Part shown: piece by piece, positions 44,961 to 56,874 of the stretch | How positions within the stretch are numbered: position 1 is the first letter of the stretch | How the letters are laid out: the number at the start of each line of letters is the position of its first letter | Assembly (NCBI GenBank): GCA_016801885.1 | Contig: CM028902.1 | Location: forward strand, 372,001 to 436,000 | Source: Toxotes chatareus | Taxonomy: Eukaryota > Chordata > Actinopteri > Toxotidae | Direction of reading: 5' to 3' | Length of the DNA stretch: 64,000 bases | The notes under the pieces: model-generated | Databases searched by the model: none | The model's input: the letters and a program-made list of their open reading frames with translations, nothing else | Told to the model about the DNA's origin: nothing | Program-made: the position numbers and the translations under genes

Positions 44961-47310
44961 CTGGACTGGATCAGTCATTATGGAACAGGATCAACAAGAA
45001 CCTGACGAGATAAAAATGAGAGGATGACGGAGGAAACGAGACTGGAGAGGAAATAAAAAGACAGGACAGGACAAGAAAAACGAAGAGAACCCAAGAAAAC
45101 AGGAGCAGACACAAGAAGGACTAACCATGAACTAACCGCGGGGGGTGTCAACCAACAAACATTCAGCTAGTTTTAGCCTGTGAGAGAGGGGCAGAGGGAG
45201 GGGGGTGAGGCAAAGATACAGAGTGAGGTGAAAGGCACAGGTGCGCTCAGGTGTTCTGAAAACAACAGGAAGTGTGTTATTGTAGTTTAGCTGCTTATTC
45301 ACAGCTGCAGCAGCAGTGACAAACACGAAGGACAATTTAAAACACTCTGTTATTGCTCAGTCAAACCTGAGCACACACACAGATTATACACACATTTTAG
45401 ATTCAGTGTCAAACGTACACGTTCAGTAACCTGAAATCACAGAAAGAACAGGCTCCTCCATCCTGCAGAATCTCATTCAGAATCCTGCTGTTTTTACGTG
45501 TGTCCTTCATTGTCACAGTGATCCAGTGATGGATCTGCTTCTTCAATTCTACAGAGAAGCAGCAATTTCATCACGTTCCCTTTTCTGGATGGACACATCT
45601 GGGCTACTGTACCTGACGACTTTCTTAGTCAGCGTGGAGCATCTGATGTTGCTGCGGCCGTTGAGTGCAGCAGAGATGAGGATGCAGTGGTTACGGAGGA
45701 ACGTTGGTCTCTAAAACTGATGTCAAATTGATAAAGACATGTAAGTTACAGTGACATGAAACATGTTTCGGTACCATTACCAGAGGGCCGGGGGGTGCAC
45801 TGTCACCTTTTTTTACCCACTTGAGTTTATAGCTGTGAGAGGAAATGAAAGGACAGGAAGCAGAAACTGCAGAGCAGGAAACAGGACAGGAAACAGGAGA
45901 GAGGACGTGTTCGTACAGACTCGTCATCCTGTCCCACAGCTCCCAGCGGGAGGAGAAGCTCTGTCTCTGGAACTTTGCAGGAAGGACTGAACAGCAACCA
46001 GTGACTTTTTTATTATAGTGCAGCAGAACTGATCCAGGATCAGGCTCTGGCTCTCCAGAACCAGACTGCAGGTCCTGGATCCTCAGGTCATGTTCTCTTT
46101 TAGGATTGTTACTGAATAATAAAGATGATTAATGAAAATGATGAATAAATTCTCTTTTTATGATCATTTATCCTTCAGGTCGCTTCAGTCATGTAAACAG
46201 AATGACCTTGTTGCTGCATCCAAACTGGTTGCAACAGCTGTGACAAACGACAACTTTGATGGCCTGCAGTGCTGAAGAGTTGCCCTGGCATCGTAAACAT
46301 GCACAGGTGTCAGAGACATGTTCAGGGAAGGTTCTGTGGACGTTGACATCTCGTCTGTCCGTTTTTGTTATCTACATTTGTCATGTGATTTCAGCTGAAG
46401 CTCCTGTGACTCACTGAAGGATGTGTTTCCTGTTTCTGTTGACCTCGGGCCGAAATTCGTCACTTTTTCTAATGAATGAGAATGAATGTGTCATTTCTTC
46501 AGGTGAAGCCCTTAAGCCTTGAATTGACGTTGACGTTTAAATGTGTGTATGTGAAACTAACCAACAGGTGAACAGAGAACTTACACTGTCCTGCAGTGGT
46601 TTGGTGCTGAGTGAAGGGTGGACCCTCCTCACTGCAGAGCTGCAGTGTAGATGCTGAAGTTGTCAAAGTCTTTGTCTTTTTTTTTTTTTTACAGTTTAAT
46701 CACAGGATTAAAGTTTAACTGGTCTATATTCAGCCTGACCTCTGACCTCTGACCTAGCCTGGACAGGGTGCTCCCTCACTTGTCCAGAGGCTCCACTGTA
46801 AAACTGAATCTTAAAACTTCACAAGTGTCTCTGGATTATTCAGTTTCACCACATCAGATGAAAGCAGTTGGATAAGCAGTTGGATAAAAACTGGCCAGTT
46901 TACCTGGCCACGGAAACACGTTCAAATGTTTATGAGTTACTGCTGGACACTGGAATTTAAAGCAGCTGCTCTTGCGCCCCCATGTGTTTTTTCAGAGAAA
47001 AGACTCAGGACTTTCCACACAGTCATTCACAGTGTGTTTTGTTTGTGATTCTCCAGAGAAACTTTCCAGGTCCTGATCAGGACACACTCTGGTTTCCACA
47101 TTAGCAGCTGCAGACAGGATGGAGGAGCGAAACCCCAGCTGCGCTTTATGAATGAATGAGACAACTGAGCCAGCCAACGACTTTCCCGTCCAGAAACTTC
47201 TGTCACCTTTGATTCATCATAAGCAGGCTAGACCTGATGCCTGTAATCGAAAAACATTCATTAACAAACTGCAGGTGATGGAAAATAATATCAATATTTA
47301 TTATATGAAG
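44961..47310. other. prr5l 3'UTR and downstream intergenic sequence
   Basis: AATAAA at 45052-45057, about 90 bases past the prr5l stop, is the nearest polyadenylation signal. The rest has a T-run near 46680 and no supported gene. Confidence 0.5.
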
Positions 47311-47318
47311 ATGTACAG

Positions 47319-47521
47319 CAGAGGTGTCCAAACTGTTCCACAAAGGGCCGGTGTGGCTGCAGGTTTTTGTTGCGTCCAAGCAGCAGCACACCAGACTTGA
47401 CTCATTTAATCAACTGAACTCAGTCTTCAGACAGTGGATTGGTCAAACTCTGTGCTCTTCAATGGTTGGAACAAAAACCCGCAGCCACACGGCCCTTTGT
47501 GGGACAGTTTGGACACCACTG
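47319..47521. mobile_element. hAT-type MITE with 8-bp target-site duplications
   Basis: The 203-bp element has long imperfect terminal inverted repeats. The left end begins CAGAGGTGTCCAAACTGT, and the right end is the reverse complement of CAGTGGTGTCCAAACTGT. The inverted match extends about 50 bases (through the ggctgcaggtttttgtt segment). It is flanked on both sides by the identical octamer atgtacag (47311-47318 and 47522-47529). CAGNGGTGTCCAA-type ends plus 8-bp duplications are the signature of hAT-superfamily insertions. There is no coding capacity, so it is non-autonomous. Confidence 0.9.
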
Positions 47522-47844
47522 ATGTACAGTATGAACGATGCTGCTGACACACTCATCAGGGCCTGTGTTCAGTGTGTGTGTGTGTGTGTGTTTTCAGGTG
47601 TAGGGATACAGACTTTTGTGGAACAGATTTATAATGAAGGTTTCATTGACTTCTTGTTGTAATTTTGTGTTTTGATGTTTGTGAGTTTCCGGCTTCTGTG
47701 TGTTGTCTTAACATCTGGGGACGTCGTTGTCTTGTTGAAGCGTTGAGCTCTCTCACCAGAGAAGAATTACAGCCCCTGCGGATTCATCGTCTCATCTGGG
47801 CATCTGCTGGGCATCCTGGTCATAGGTGACTCACCTTTGTGCGC

Positions 47845-48253
47845 ACAGTGAAGCGCCAGAGGAGAGAGGAACGCGCTGCTGCGCCTTCACCGACGCGGAG
47901 TTCGCACTCTGCTTCCGGGAACACTTCTCTCCATCGTCCTTTCACTGTGCAACAAACTGGACGAACTTCGTCTTCTAGAGAGGAAAACACCTCACTAGAA
48001 GATGACGTTCCTCTCTGCATCTTCCGCTCTGTGCTTCACGGAAGCGTGGCTGGACGATACCGGACTCAGCGCTGCAGCTGCGGGGTCAGAGCGGATCACC
48101 ACACGGATGAATCTGTGGCGGATCATCTGCCCTAAACTTAGTCGGTGTTCACGTTCCACCGCAGGCCAACGCGCAGGAAGCGCCGCGCACCAGATACCGA
48201 GCGTGGAGCGGACCAGTCCGGGATCCTGCGCTGTTGTCCTCGGTGACTGATTC
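47845..48253 (+). pseudogene. Decayed LINE endonuclease fragment
   Basis: Frame-shifted pieces match the apurinic-type endonuclease region of a fish non-LTR retrotransposon. In order: a segment reading RGVRTLLPGTLLSIVLSLCN then KLDELRLLE (47857-47981); SSALCFTEAWLDD after a stop and frame change (48023-48060); a VPPQANAQEA piece; then HQIPSVERTSPGSCAVVLGD (48188-48247), which ends at a stop where active elements read GDFN. CFTE-WL and VLGDFN are landmark endonuclease motifs. Internal deletion, frameshifts and stops show it is dead. No reverse transcriptase remains nearby. Confidence 0.7.
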
Positions 48254-48542
48254 CTGCACACAAACAGAAGATCTGTGGAGGATCTTCAGGCTGCTTGGAG
48301 TTCACAGAGGCTGTGACATCCTCCATCAGCCAACTGCGGTCAAGCCAGCCGTCTCTCCTATTTGCGAAGTCAAGCCAGCCGTTCCAACATTTCAAGTGCT
48401 CCCGTGTTACAGACTTTACGGAAAATAGACGGATGAGGTTGAGAAAGTCAGCGTTAGGATGCTACAGCATGGGCCAACTTCCGGTTTTCAAAATAAAAAT
48501 GTTGGTTAAATGTGGGTTAGTGTTAAAAAGTAATACAAAAAA

Positions 48543-50330
48543 GTGTATCTCAACCAGCCAGTGTAGTACTATGATCCTACACTGATTTGGAGTCATTAGG
48601 TCACATGAGCTGGAAGCTATTGAGCTAAAATACTAACATTTACATTAAAAACTGTATATAAAATCTCAGGAATGTTAAAATGGAATTAAAAAAAAGGTGT
48701 ATCTCAACCAGCCAGTGTAGTACTATGATCCTACACTGATTTGGAGTCATTAGGTCACATGACCTGGAAGCTATTGAGCAAAAATGTTAATATTTACATT
48801 AAAACATAAAATGTCAGGAAAGTAAAAATTGAATTAAAAAAAGTGTATCTCAACCAGACAGTGTAGTACTGTGATCCTGCACTGATCTGGAGTCATTAGG
48901 TCACATGACCTGGACGCTATTGAGCTAAAATGCTAACATTTACATTAAAAACTGTATATAAAATCTCAGGAATGTTAAAATGGAATTAAAAAAAAAGGTG
49001 TATCTCAACCAGCCAGTGTAGTACTATGATCCTACACTGATTTGGAGTCATTAGGTCACATGACCTGGAAGCTATTGAGCAAAAATGTTAATATTTACAT
49101 TAAAACATAAAATGTCAGGAAAGTAAAAATTGAATAAAAAAAAGTGTATCTCAACCAGACAGTGTAGTACTGTGATCCTACACTGATTTGGAGTCATTAG
49201 GTCACATGAGCTGGAAGCTATTGAGCTAAAATACTAACATTTACATTAAAAACTGTATATAAAATCTCAGGAATGTTAAAATGGAATTAAAAAAAAGGTG
49301 TATCTCAACCAGCCAGTGTAGTACTATGATCCTACACTGATTTGGAGTCATTAGGTCACATGACCTGGAAGCTATTGAGCAAAAATGTTAATATTTACAT
49401 TAAAACATAAAATGTCAGGAAAGTAAAAATTGAATAAAAAAAAGTGTATCTCAACCAGACAGTGTAGTACTGTGATCCTGCACTGATCTGGAGTCATTAG
49501 GTCACATGACCTGGATGCTATTGAGCTAAAATGCTAATATTTACATTAAAAAAATTATTAAAAATCTCAGGACTGTTAAAATGGAAGAAAAAAAAGGTGT
49601 ATCTCAACCAGCCGGTGTAGTACTATGATACTGCACTGATTTGGAGTCATTAGGTCACATGACCTGGAAGCTATTGAGCTAAAATGCTGATATTTACATT
49701 AAAAAAATTATATAAAATCTCAGGAATGTTAAAATGGAAGAAATAAAGGTGTATCTCAACCAGCCAGTGTAGTACTATGATACTGCACTGATTTGGAGTC
49801 ATTAGGTCACATGACCTGGAAGCTATTGAGCAAAAATGCTAATATTTACATTAAAACATTAATATAAAATGTCAGGAAAGTAAAAATTGAATTAAAAAAA
49901 GGTGTATCTCAACCAGACAGCGTAGTACTGTGATCCTGCACTGATCTGGAGTCATTAGGTCACATGACCTGGAAGCTATTGAGCTAAAATGCTAATATTT
50001 ACATTAAAAAATTTATATAAAATCTCAGGAATGTTAAAATGGAAGAAAAAAAGGTGTATCTCAACCAGCCAGTGTAGTACTATGATCCTACACCGATTTG
50101 GAGTCATTAGGTCACATGACCTGGAAGCTATTGAGCAAAAATGCTAATATTTACATTAAAAAAATTAATATAAAATGTCAGGAAAGTAAAAATTTAGTAA
50201 AAGGGGTGTATCTCAACCAGCCAGTGTAATACTATGATCCTGCACTGATTTGGAGTCATTAGATCACATGACCTGGAAACTATTGAGCTAAAATGCTAAT
50301 ATTTACATTAAAAAATTTATGGACAGTGTT
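48543..50330. repeat. ~150-bp satellite array, 12 units with dimeric order
   Basis: Head-to-tail units begin gtgtatctcaaccag at 48543, 48697, 48843, 48998, 49144, 49298, 49444, 49597, 49749, 49902, 50054 and 50206 (146-155 bp apart). Two unit types alternate. Type A has gagctaaaat and ends aaaatctcaggaatgtt; type B has gagcaaaaatg and ends aaaatgtcaggaaagt. The higher-order period is therefore about 300 bp. Alternation breaks once, where the units at 49444 and 49597 are both type A. Every unit keeps the core ggagtcattaggtcacatga. No open frame of interest. Confidence 0.95.
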
Positions 50331-50336
50331 GGACAG

Positions 50337-50569
50337 TGACAAAATGGACTGCCTCTGATTGGATCATTAAGCTGTGATGTCAGTGAATGTGGGTTGGACA
50401 AGAGAAGGGTAGAGAGACATAGAAAGAGACTGAGGTAGGGAGAGAGAGAAAGAGAGAGAGAGTGGTAGAGAGTATGTTTCTGTGAATGGTAGAGAGACAT
50501 AGAGTGTGTGTAAGAGAGAGAGTAAACTTTCTGAAATTCAAAGGATTTTCTGGGAGAGAGAGTGTGTGT

Positions 50570-50611
<42 letters not shown>

Positions 50612-50649
50612 ACAACTCCCTCACACACACACACAGAGCTTGTCACTCT

Positions 50650-50680
<31 letters not shown>

Positions 50681-51218
50681 CTCTTACTCCCAGAAAATCC
50701 TTTGAATTTCAGCAAGGATTTGACGTTGGAGAAGTGATAAAAAAAAAACAGACCTGTTAATAACGTTAATAGTTACACTGCATCCTACATTGTAAAAAAA
50801 AAAAATGTTGTTTTTACAGTAATGTACCGGCAGCTGTGGTTGCCGAAATAGCACCGTTAAATTATGGTAAAACATTTCCTCCATTTACAGTAATAAATTG
50901 TATTGATACTGTTGATTTTACAGTTAATACATGTGGTTATTTCAATATTTTATTGTAAAAAAAATGTTCTCAGATTTAAAAAAAACATAGTTTTACCTGA
51001 AAATTTACATGGAAACATGTTATTGTGGGCAGCACGGTGGTGCAGTGGTTAGCACTGTCGCCTCACAGCAAGAGGGTTCCAGGTTCGAACCCCGGTCTGG
51101 ACCCTTCTGTGTGGAGTAAAAAATGATAGAAAAATATTGAAATAAGCACATTTTTAAACTGTAAACTCTATGCTTGATTCAGTATTTTACCAGTTTGAAC
51201 ATTTAGAACACAATGTCA
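50337..51218. repeat. Palindromic unit 1 of the 1.4-kb array (rearranged)
   Basis: The first unit follows the satellite directly. It begins with the shared arm TGACAAAATGG (here one base changed), then an inner hairpin. In that hairpin CTGAAATTCAAAGGATTTTC (50530-50549) is mirrored near 50692-50711, with GA, CA and CT runs between. The A/B-box module is in the forward direction, opposite to the other units. The right arm is missing: the unit jumps after aacacaatg (about 51213) into the reversed spacer. Confidence 0.8.
51027..51104 (+). repeat. tRNA-like Pol III module, forward copy
   Basis: An A-box match TGGTGCAGTGG (51038-51048) and a perfect B box GGTTCGAACCC (51082-51092) are 33 bases apart, as in tRNA-derived SINE heads. 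There is no complete cloverleaf, so it is not called a tRNA gene. Closely similar modules are widespread in fish genomes. This is the only one of four copies here that reads on the plus strand. Confidence 0.75.
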
Positions 51219-51580
51219 GAGGCAGGCCATTTTGTCACTGTCAAAGCCCTGGCCAATCAGCCCCTGTATGATAATTCACTTTAACAGTTTAGAAGTAAAA
51301 AGTGTGTTCAGCTTAGTACACTGGTTTTAAAACTGAAACACTTTCAATGTAAACTTGTGAACATGTTTTTCTCATTCAGAGATATTATGTGATATGTTCA
51401 ACTTTGATATTTTCATGTTTACAACTTCATAAATATCAAATAAAGAGTTTCTGTGTTTCAAAATTTTAAGGTGGATTTTTTTGTGGCTGTTTTGTTGGGC
51501 GGGGTTTTTTTCCAGGTAAAACAATGCATTTATAAAATGTCAAAAAAAAAATATCACAGAAAAATATTGAAATAAGCACA
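51219..51580 (-). repeat. Spacer segment, reversed copy
   Basis: About 360 bases are the reverse complement of the spacers at 52650-52994 and 54085-54428. It starts with a piece of the unit arm (tcagaggcaggccattttgt) and ends ataagcacatgaca at the next unit. With its forward partner it extends the inverted symmetry of unit 2 outward by about 345 bases on each side. Confidence 0.85.
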
Positions 51581-52649
51581 TGACAAAATGGCCTGCCTCT
51601 GATTGGATCATTAAGCTGTGATGTCAGTGAATGTGGGTTGGACAAGAGAAGGGTAGAGAGACATAGAAAGAGACTGAGGTAGGGAGAGAGAGAAAGAGAG
51701 AGAGAGTGGTAGAGAGTATGTTTCTGTGAATGGTAGAGAGACATAGAGTGTGTGTAAGAGAGAGAGAAAACTTTCTGAAATTCAAAGGATTTTCTGGGAG
51801 AGAGAGTGTGTGTGAAAAAGAGAGAGCGAGAGAGAGAGAGAGACCACAACTCGCTCACACACACAGAGCTTGTCACTCTCACACACATCTCTCTCTCTCT
51901 CTCTTACTCCCAGAAAATCCTTTGAATTTCAGCAAGGATTTGACGTTGGAGAAGTGATAAAAAAAAACAGACCTGTTAATAACGTTAATAGTTACACTGC
52001 ATCCTACACTGTAAAAAAAAAATGTTGTTTTTACAGTAATGTACCGGCAGCTGTGGTTGCCGAAATAGCACCGTTAAATTATGGTAAAACATTTCCTCCA
52101 TTTACAGTAATAAATTGTATTGATACTGTTGATTTTACAGTTAATACATGTGGTTATTTCAACATTTTATTGTAAAAAAATGTTCTTAGATTTGAAAAAA
52201 ACATAGTTTCACCTGAAAATTTACATGGAAACAGGTTATTTTTATTTGTAAAACAATGTGTTCTAAATGTTCAAACTGGTAAAATACTGAATCAAGCATA
52301 GAGTTTACAGTTTAAAAATGTGCTTATTTCAATATTTTTCTATCATTTTTTACTCCACACAGAAGGGTCCAGACCGGGGTTCGAACCTGGAACCCTCTTG
52401 CTGTGAGGCGACAGTGCTAACCACTGCACCACCGTGCTGCCCACAATAACATGTTTCCATGTAAATTTTCAGGTAAAACTATGTTTTTTTTAAATCTAAG
52501 AACATTTTTTTTTATGTCTCTATGTCTCTATGTCTCTCTCTCGCTCCCTACCTCTGTCTCTTTCTATGTCTCTCTACCCTTCTCTTGTCCAACCCACATT
52601 CACTGACATCACAGCTTAATGATCCAATCAGAGGCAGGCCATTTTGTCA
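51581..52649. repeat. Palindromic unit 2 of the 1.4-kb array
   Basis: This is a 1,069-bp unit with ~105-bp terminal inverted repeats. The left arm begins TGACAAAATGGCCTGCC, and the right arm (about 52540-52649) is its reverse complement. Inside is a second hairpin built on CTGAAATTCAAAGGATTTTC with GA/CA/CT runs. Next comes a ~200-bp AT-rich stretch with tttacagtaatgtaccgg, then an inverted pair of ~38-bp arms (gttttacctgaaaatttaca) enclosing the tRNA-like module. No coding region is present. Confidence 0.9.
52366..52442 (-). repeat. tRNA-like Pol III module, reverse copy in unit 2
   Basis: The reverse complement contains the A-box match and a perfect B box (52377-52387 on the plus strand). 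It is nearly identical to the forward module in unit 1. It is enclosed by inverted arms, the right one reading acaataacatgtttccatg. Confidence 0.75.
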
Positions 52650-52994
52650 TGTGCTTATTTCAATATTTTTCTGTGATAAACTTTTTTTTTGACATTTTAT
52701 AAATGCATTGTTTTACCTGGAAAAAAACCCCGCCCAACAAAACAGCCACAAAAAAATCCACCTTAAAATTTTGAAACACAGAAACTCTTTATTTGATGTT
52801 TATGAAGTTGTAAACATGAAAATATCAAAGTTGAACATATCACATAATATCTCTGAATGAGAAAAACATGTTCACATGTTTACATTGAAAGTGTTTCAGT
52901 TTTAAAACCAGTGTACTAAGCTGAACACACTTTTTACTTCTAAACTGTTAAAGTGAATTATCATACAGGGGCTGATTGGCCAGGGCTTTGACAG
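52650..52994 (+). repeat. Spacer segment, forward copy 1
   Basis: A 345-bp spacer links units 2 and 3. It begins tgtgcttatttcaatatttt and ends ggccagggctttgacag. It is the reverse complement of 51219-51580 and nearly identical to 54085-54428. No gene is seen. Confidence 0.9.
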
Positions 52995-54084
52995 TGACAA
53001 AATGGCCTGCCTCTGATTGGATCATTAAGCTGTGATGTCAGTGAATGTGGGTTGGACAAGAGAAGGGTAGAGAGACATAGAAAGAGACTGAGGTAGGGAG
53101 AGAGAGAAAGAGAGAGAGAGTGGTAGAGAGTATGTTTCTGTGAATGGTAGAGAGACATAGAGTGTGTGTAAGAGAGAGAGTAAACTTTCTGAAATTCAAA
53201 GGATTTTCTGGGAGAGAGAGTGTGTGTGAAAAAGAGAGAGCGAGAGAGAGAGAGAGAGAGACCACAACTCGCTCACACACACACACACACAGAGCTTGTC
53301 ACTCTCACACACATCTCTCTCTCTCTCTCCCAGAAAATCCTTTGAATTTCAGCAAGGATTTGTCGTTGGAGAAGTGATAAAAAAAACAGACCTGTTAATA
53401 ACGTTAATAGTTACACTGCATCCTACATTGTAGAAAAAAAATGTTGTTTTTACAGTAATGTACCGGCAGCTGTGGTTGCCGAAATAGCACCGTTAAATTA
53501 TGGTAAAACATTTCCTCCATTTACAGTAATAAATTGTATTGATACTGTTGATTTTACAGTTAATACATGTGGTTATTTCAATATTTTATTGTAAAAAAAA
53601 ATGTTCTTAGATTAAAAAAAACATAGTTTTACCTGAAAATTTACATGGAAACATGTTATTTTTATTGGTAAAACAATGTGTTCTAAATGTTCAAACTGGT
53701 AAAATACTGAATCAAGCATAGAGTTTACAGTTTAAAAATGTGCTTATTTCAATATTTTTCTATCATTTTTTACTCCACACAGAAGGGTCCAGACCGGGGT
53801 TCGAACCTGGAACCCTCTTGCTGTGAGGCGACAGTGCTAACCACTGCACCACCGTGCTGCCCACAATAACATGTTTCCATGTAAATTTTCAGGTAAAACT
53901 ATGTTTTTTTCTCTCTCTCTCTTTTTTCAAATCTAAGAACATTTTTTTATGTCTCTATGTCTCTATGTCTCTCTCTCGCTCCCTACCTCTGTCTCTTTCT
54001 ATGTCTCTCTACCCTTCTCTTGTCCAACCCACATTCACTGACATCACAGCTTAATGATCCAATCAGAGGCAGGCCATTTTGTCA
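52995..54084. repeat. Palindromic unit 3 of the 1.4-kb array
   Basis: The 1,090-bp unit has the same order as unit 2: outer inverted arms, GA/CT hairpin, AT-rich body, reversed tRNA-like module at 53786-53862, right arm ending ttttgtca. It differs from unit 2 by small indels in simple repeats and an extra CT run near 53911-53926. High identity implies recent tandem duplication. Confidence 0.9.
53786..53862 (-). repeat. tRNA-like Pol III module, reverse copy in unit 3
   Basis: Same A and B box sequence and orientation as in unit 2, at the equivalent position within the unit. Confidence 0.75.
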
Positions 54085-54428
54085 TGTGCTTATTTCAATA
54101 TTTTTCTGTGATAAACTTTTTTTTGACATTTTATAAATGCATTGTTTTACCTGGAAAAAAACCCCGCCCAACAAAACAGCCACAAAAAAATCCACCTTAA
54201 AATTTTGAAACACAGAAACTCTTTATTTGATGTTTATGAAGTTGTAAACATGAAAATATCAAAGTTGAACATATCACATAATATCTCTGAATGAGAAAAA
54301 CATGTTCACATGTTTACATTGAAAGTGTTTCAGTTTTAAAACCAGTGTACTAAGCTGAACACACTTTTTACTTCTAAACTGTTAAAGTGAATTATCATAC
54401 AGGGGCTGATTGGCCAGGGCTTTGACAG
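54085..54428 (+). repeat. Spacer segment, forward copy 2
   Basis: Nearly identical to 52650-52994 in sequence and orientation. It links units 3 and 4. Confidence 0.9.
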
Positions 54429-54749
54429 TGACAAAATGGCCTGCCTCTGATTGGATCATTAAGCTGTGATGTCAGTGAATGTGGGTTGGACAAGAGAAGG
54501 GTAGAGAGACATAGAAAGAGACCGAGGTAGGGAGAGAGAGAGAAAGAGAGAGAGAGTGGTAGAGAGTATGTTTCTGTGAATGGTAGAGAGACATAGAGTG
54601 TGTGTAAGAGAGAGAGTAAACTTTCTGAAATTCAAAGGATTTTCTGGGAGAGAGAGTGTGAGTGAAAAAGAGAGAGCGAGAGAGAGAGAGAGAGAGAGAG
54701 AGACCACAACTCGCTCACACACACACACACACACAGAGCTTGTCACTCT

Positions 54750-54780
<31 letters not shown>

Positions 54781-55452
54781 CTCTCCCAGAAAATCCTTTG
54801 AATTTCAGCAAGGATTTGACGTTGGAGAAGTGATAAAAAAAAAAAAACAGACCTGTTAATAACGTTAATAGTTACACTGCATCCTACACTGAAAAAAAAA
54901 AATGTTGTTTTTACAGTAATGTACCGGCAGCTGTGGTTGCCGAAATAGCACCGTTAAATTATGGTAAAACATTTCCTCCATTTACAGTAATAAATTGTAT
55001 TGATACTGTTGATTTTACAGTTAATACATGTGGTTATTTCAATATTTTATTATAAAAAAAAATGTTCTTAGATAAAAAAAACATAGTTTTACCTGAAAAT
55101 TTACATGGAAACATGTTATTTTTATTGGTAAAACAATGTGTTCTAAATGTTCAAACTGGTAAAATACTGAATCAAGCATAGAGTTTACAGTTTAAAAATG
55201 TGCTTATTTCAATATTTTTCTATCATTTTTTACTCCACACAGAAGGGTCCAGACCGGGGTTCGAACCTGGAACCCTCTTGCTGTGAGGCGACAGTGCTAA
55301 CCACTGCACCACCGTGCTGCCCACAATAACATGTTTCCATGTAAATTTTCAGGTAAAACTATGTTTTTTTTTTAAATCTAAGAACATTTTTTTTTATGTC
55401 TCTATGTCTCTCTCTCGCTCCCTACCTCTGTCTCTTTCTGTGTCTCTCTACC
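54429..55452. repeat. Palindromic unit 4 of the 1.4-kb array (right arm truncated)
   Basis: The left arm begins TGACAAAATGGCCTGCC. The unit keeps the GA/CT hairpin, AT-rich body and reversed tRNA-like module (55246-55322). The right arm stops after gtgtctctctacccc, near 55452, where unrelated sequence begins. The array therefore ends inside an inverted arm. Confidence 0.9.
55246..55322 (-). repeat. tRNA-like Pol III module, reverse copy in unit 4
   Basis: Same A and B box sequence as the other copies, reverse orientation, enclosed by the same ~38-bp inverted arms. Confidence 0.75.
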
Positions 55453-56102
<650 letters not shown>

Positions 56103-56306
56103 TGCTAATGCAGTGTAGTGATCTCAGGACTAATGAATGCAATTGTCTGTAGTACACCAGGAAATAAAACAATTACATTCACATATGTGTGAATAACATT
56201 TATTTATACAGTGGACAATCCTTAGTATGACACTTGAAGTATGATGTACATATGTCTGTATTGTATTGTGTGGCGTTAATGCCACCGGCATTTTCCTTTT
56301 TTTTAC

Positions 56307-56420
56307 CAACCATACATGTGCTAATACCAGCACTACAGCCAGCACAGATGCCATAAGCCATGCCAATACTTTGAACAACCATACATGTGCTAATACCAGC
56401 ACTACAGCCAGCACAGATGC
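56307..56420. repeat. 69-bp tandem duplication
   Basis: The segment beginning caaccatacatgtgctaata is repeated after exactly 69 bases (56307 and 56376); the second copy is partial, about 45 bases. The period is a multiple of three, and a minus-strand frame stays open across both copies, but no family was recognised and no exon is called. Confidence 0.8.
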
Positions 56421-56874
56421 AGAGCTAGAAAGCCATGCTGCTCTTCAGCTGTGTCACGCCGCCTTGTGCACGAACATGTGACGGTATTTTCTATAACAGG
56501 CAGAGCAGGTGGACTCTACACTCAGGTGCAGCTCTGCTCAGGTATGAGCTGCTCTTCTTTATCCACATTCACCTCACACAAACAAATAATATAAAAAGAA
56601 AATGATTCAGGTGCATATTTAGTGTCAGATCTGCTGTTTTTACAGTAACATTCAGTCTCCAGAGAGAAACACGAGACGTCTGAGGATGTGCTGAGAGTTT
56701 TAGGCAGAACTTTGACCTTTATTAATTCAGATTATTTTGTGTAGTTACAGAAAATATTCTGTCACTTTGGATATCCTACAAAGTCTGTGACTTTTAATAA
56801 GAAAATCAGTCGGTTTAAATATGAATGGAAAACACAGGAGAACATGTCTGTGATTTACAGGGTCACGGTGTTGA

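Noticed and set aside
51027..51104. tRNA gene at the A/B-box module
   Set aside because: A and B boxes are good, but no complete cloverleaf or anticodon stem was found and the module recurs inside repeat units; treated as tRNA-derived repeat.
50303..54859. Many Leu/Ser-rich and Arg/Glu-rich open frames on both strands
   Set aside because: They are translations of the GA/CT and CA runs in the palindromic array, repeat from unit to unit, and have no family similarity.
56130..56414. 94-residue hydrophobic minus-strand frame across the 69-bp duplication
   Set aside because: The hydrophobic Ala/Val/Leu pattern briefly suggested a membrane proteolipid, but motifs do not match any family and the length comes from the duplication.
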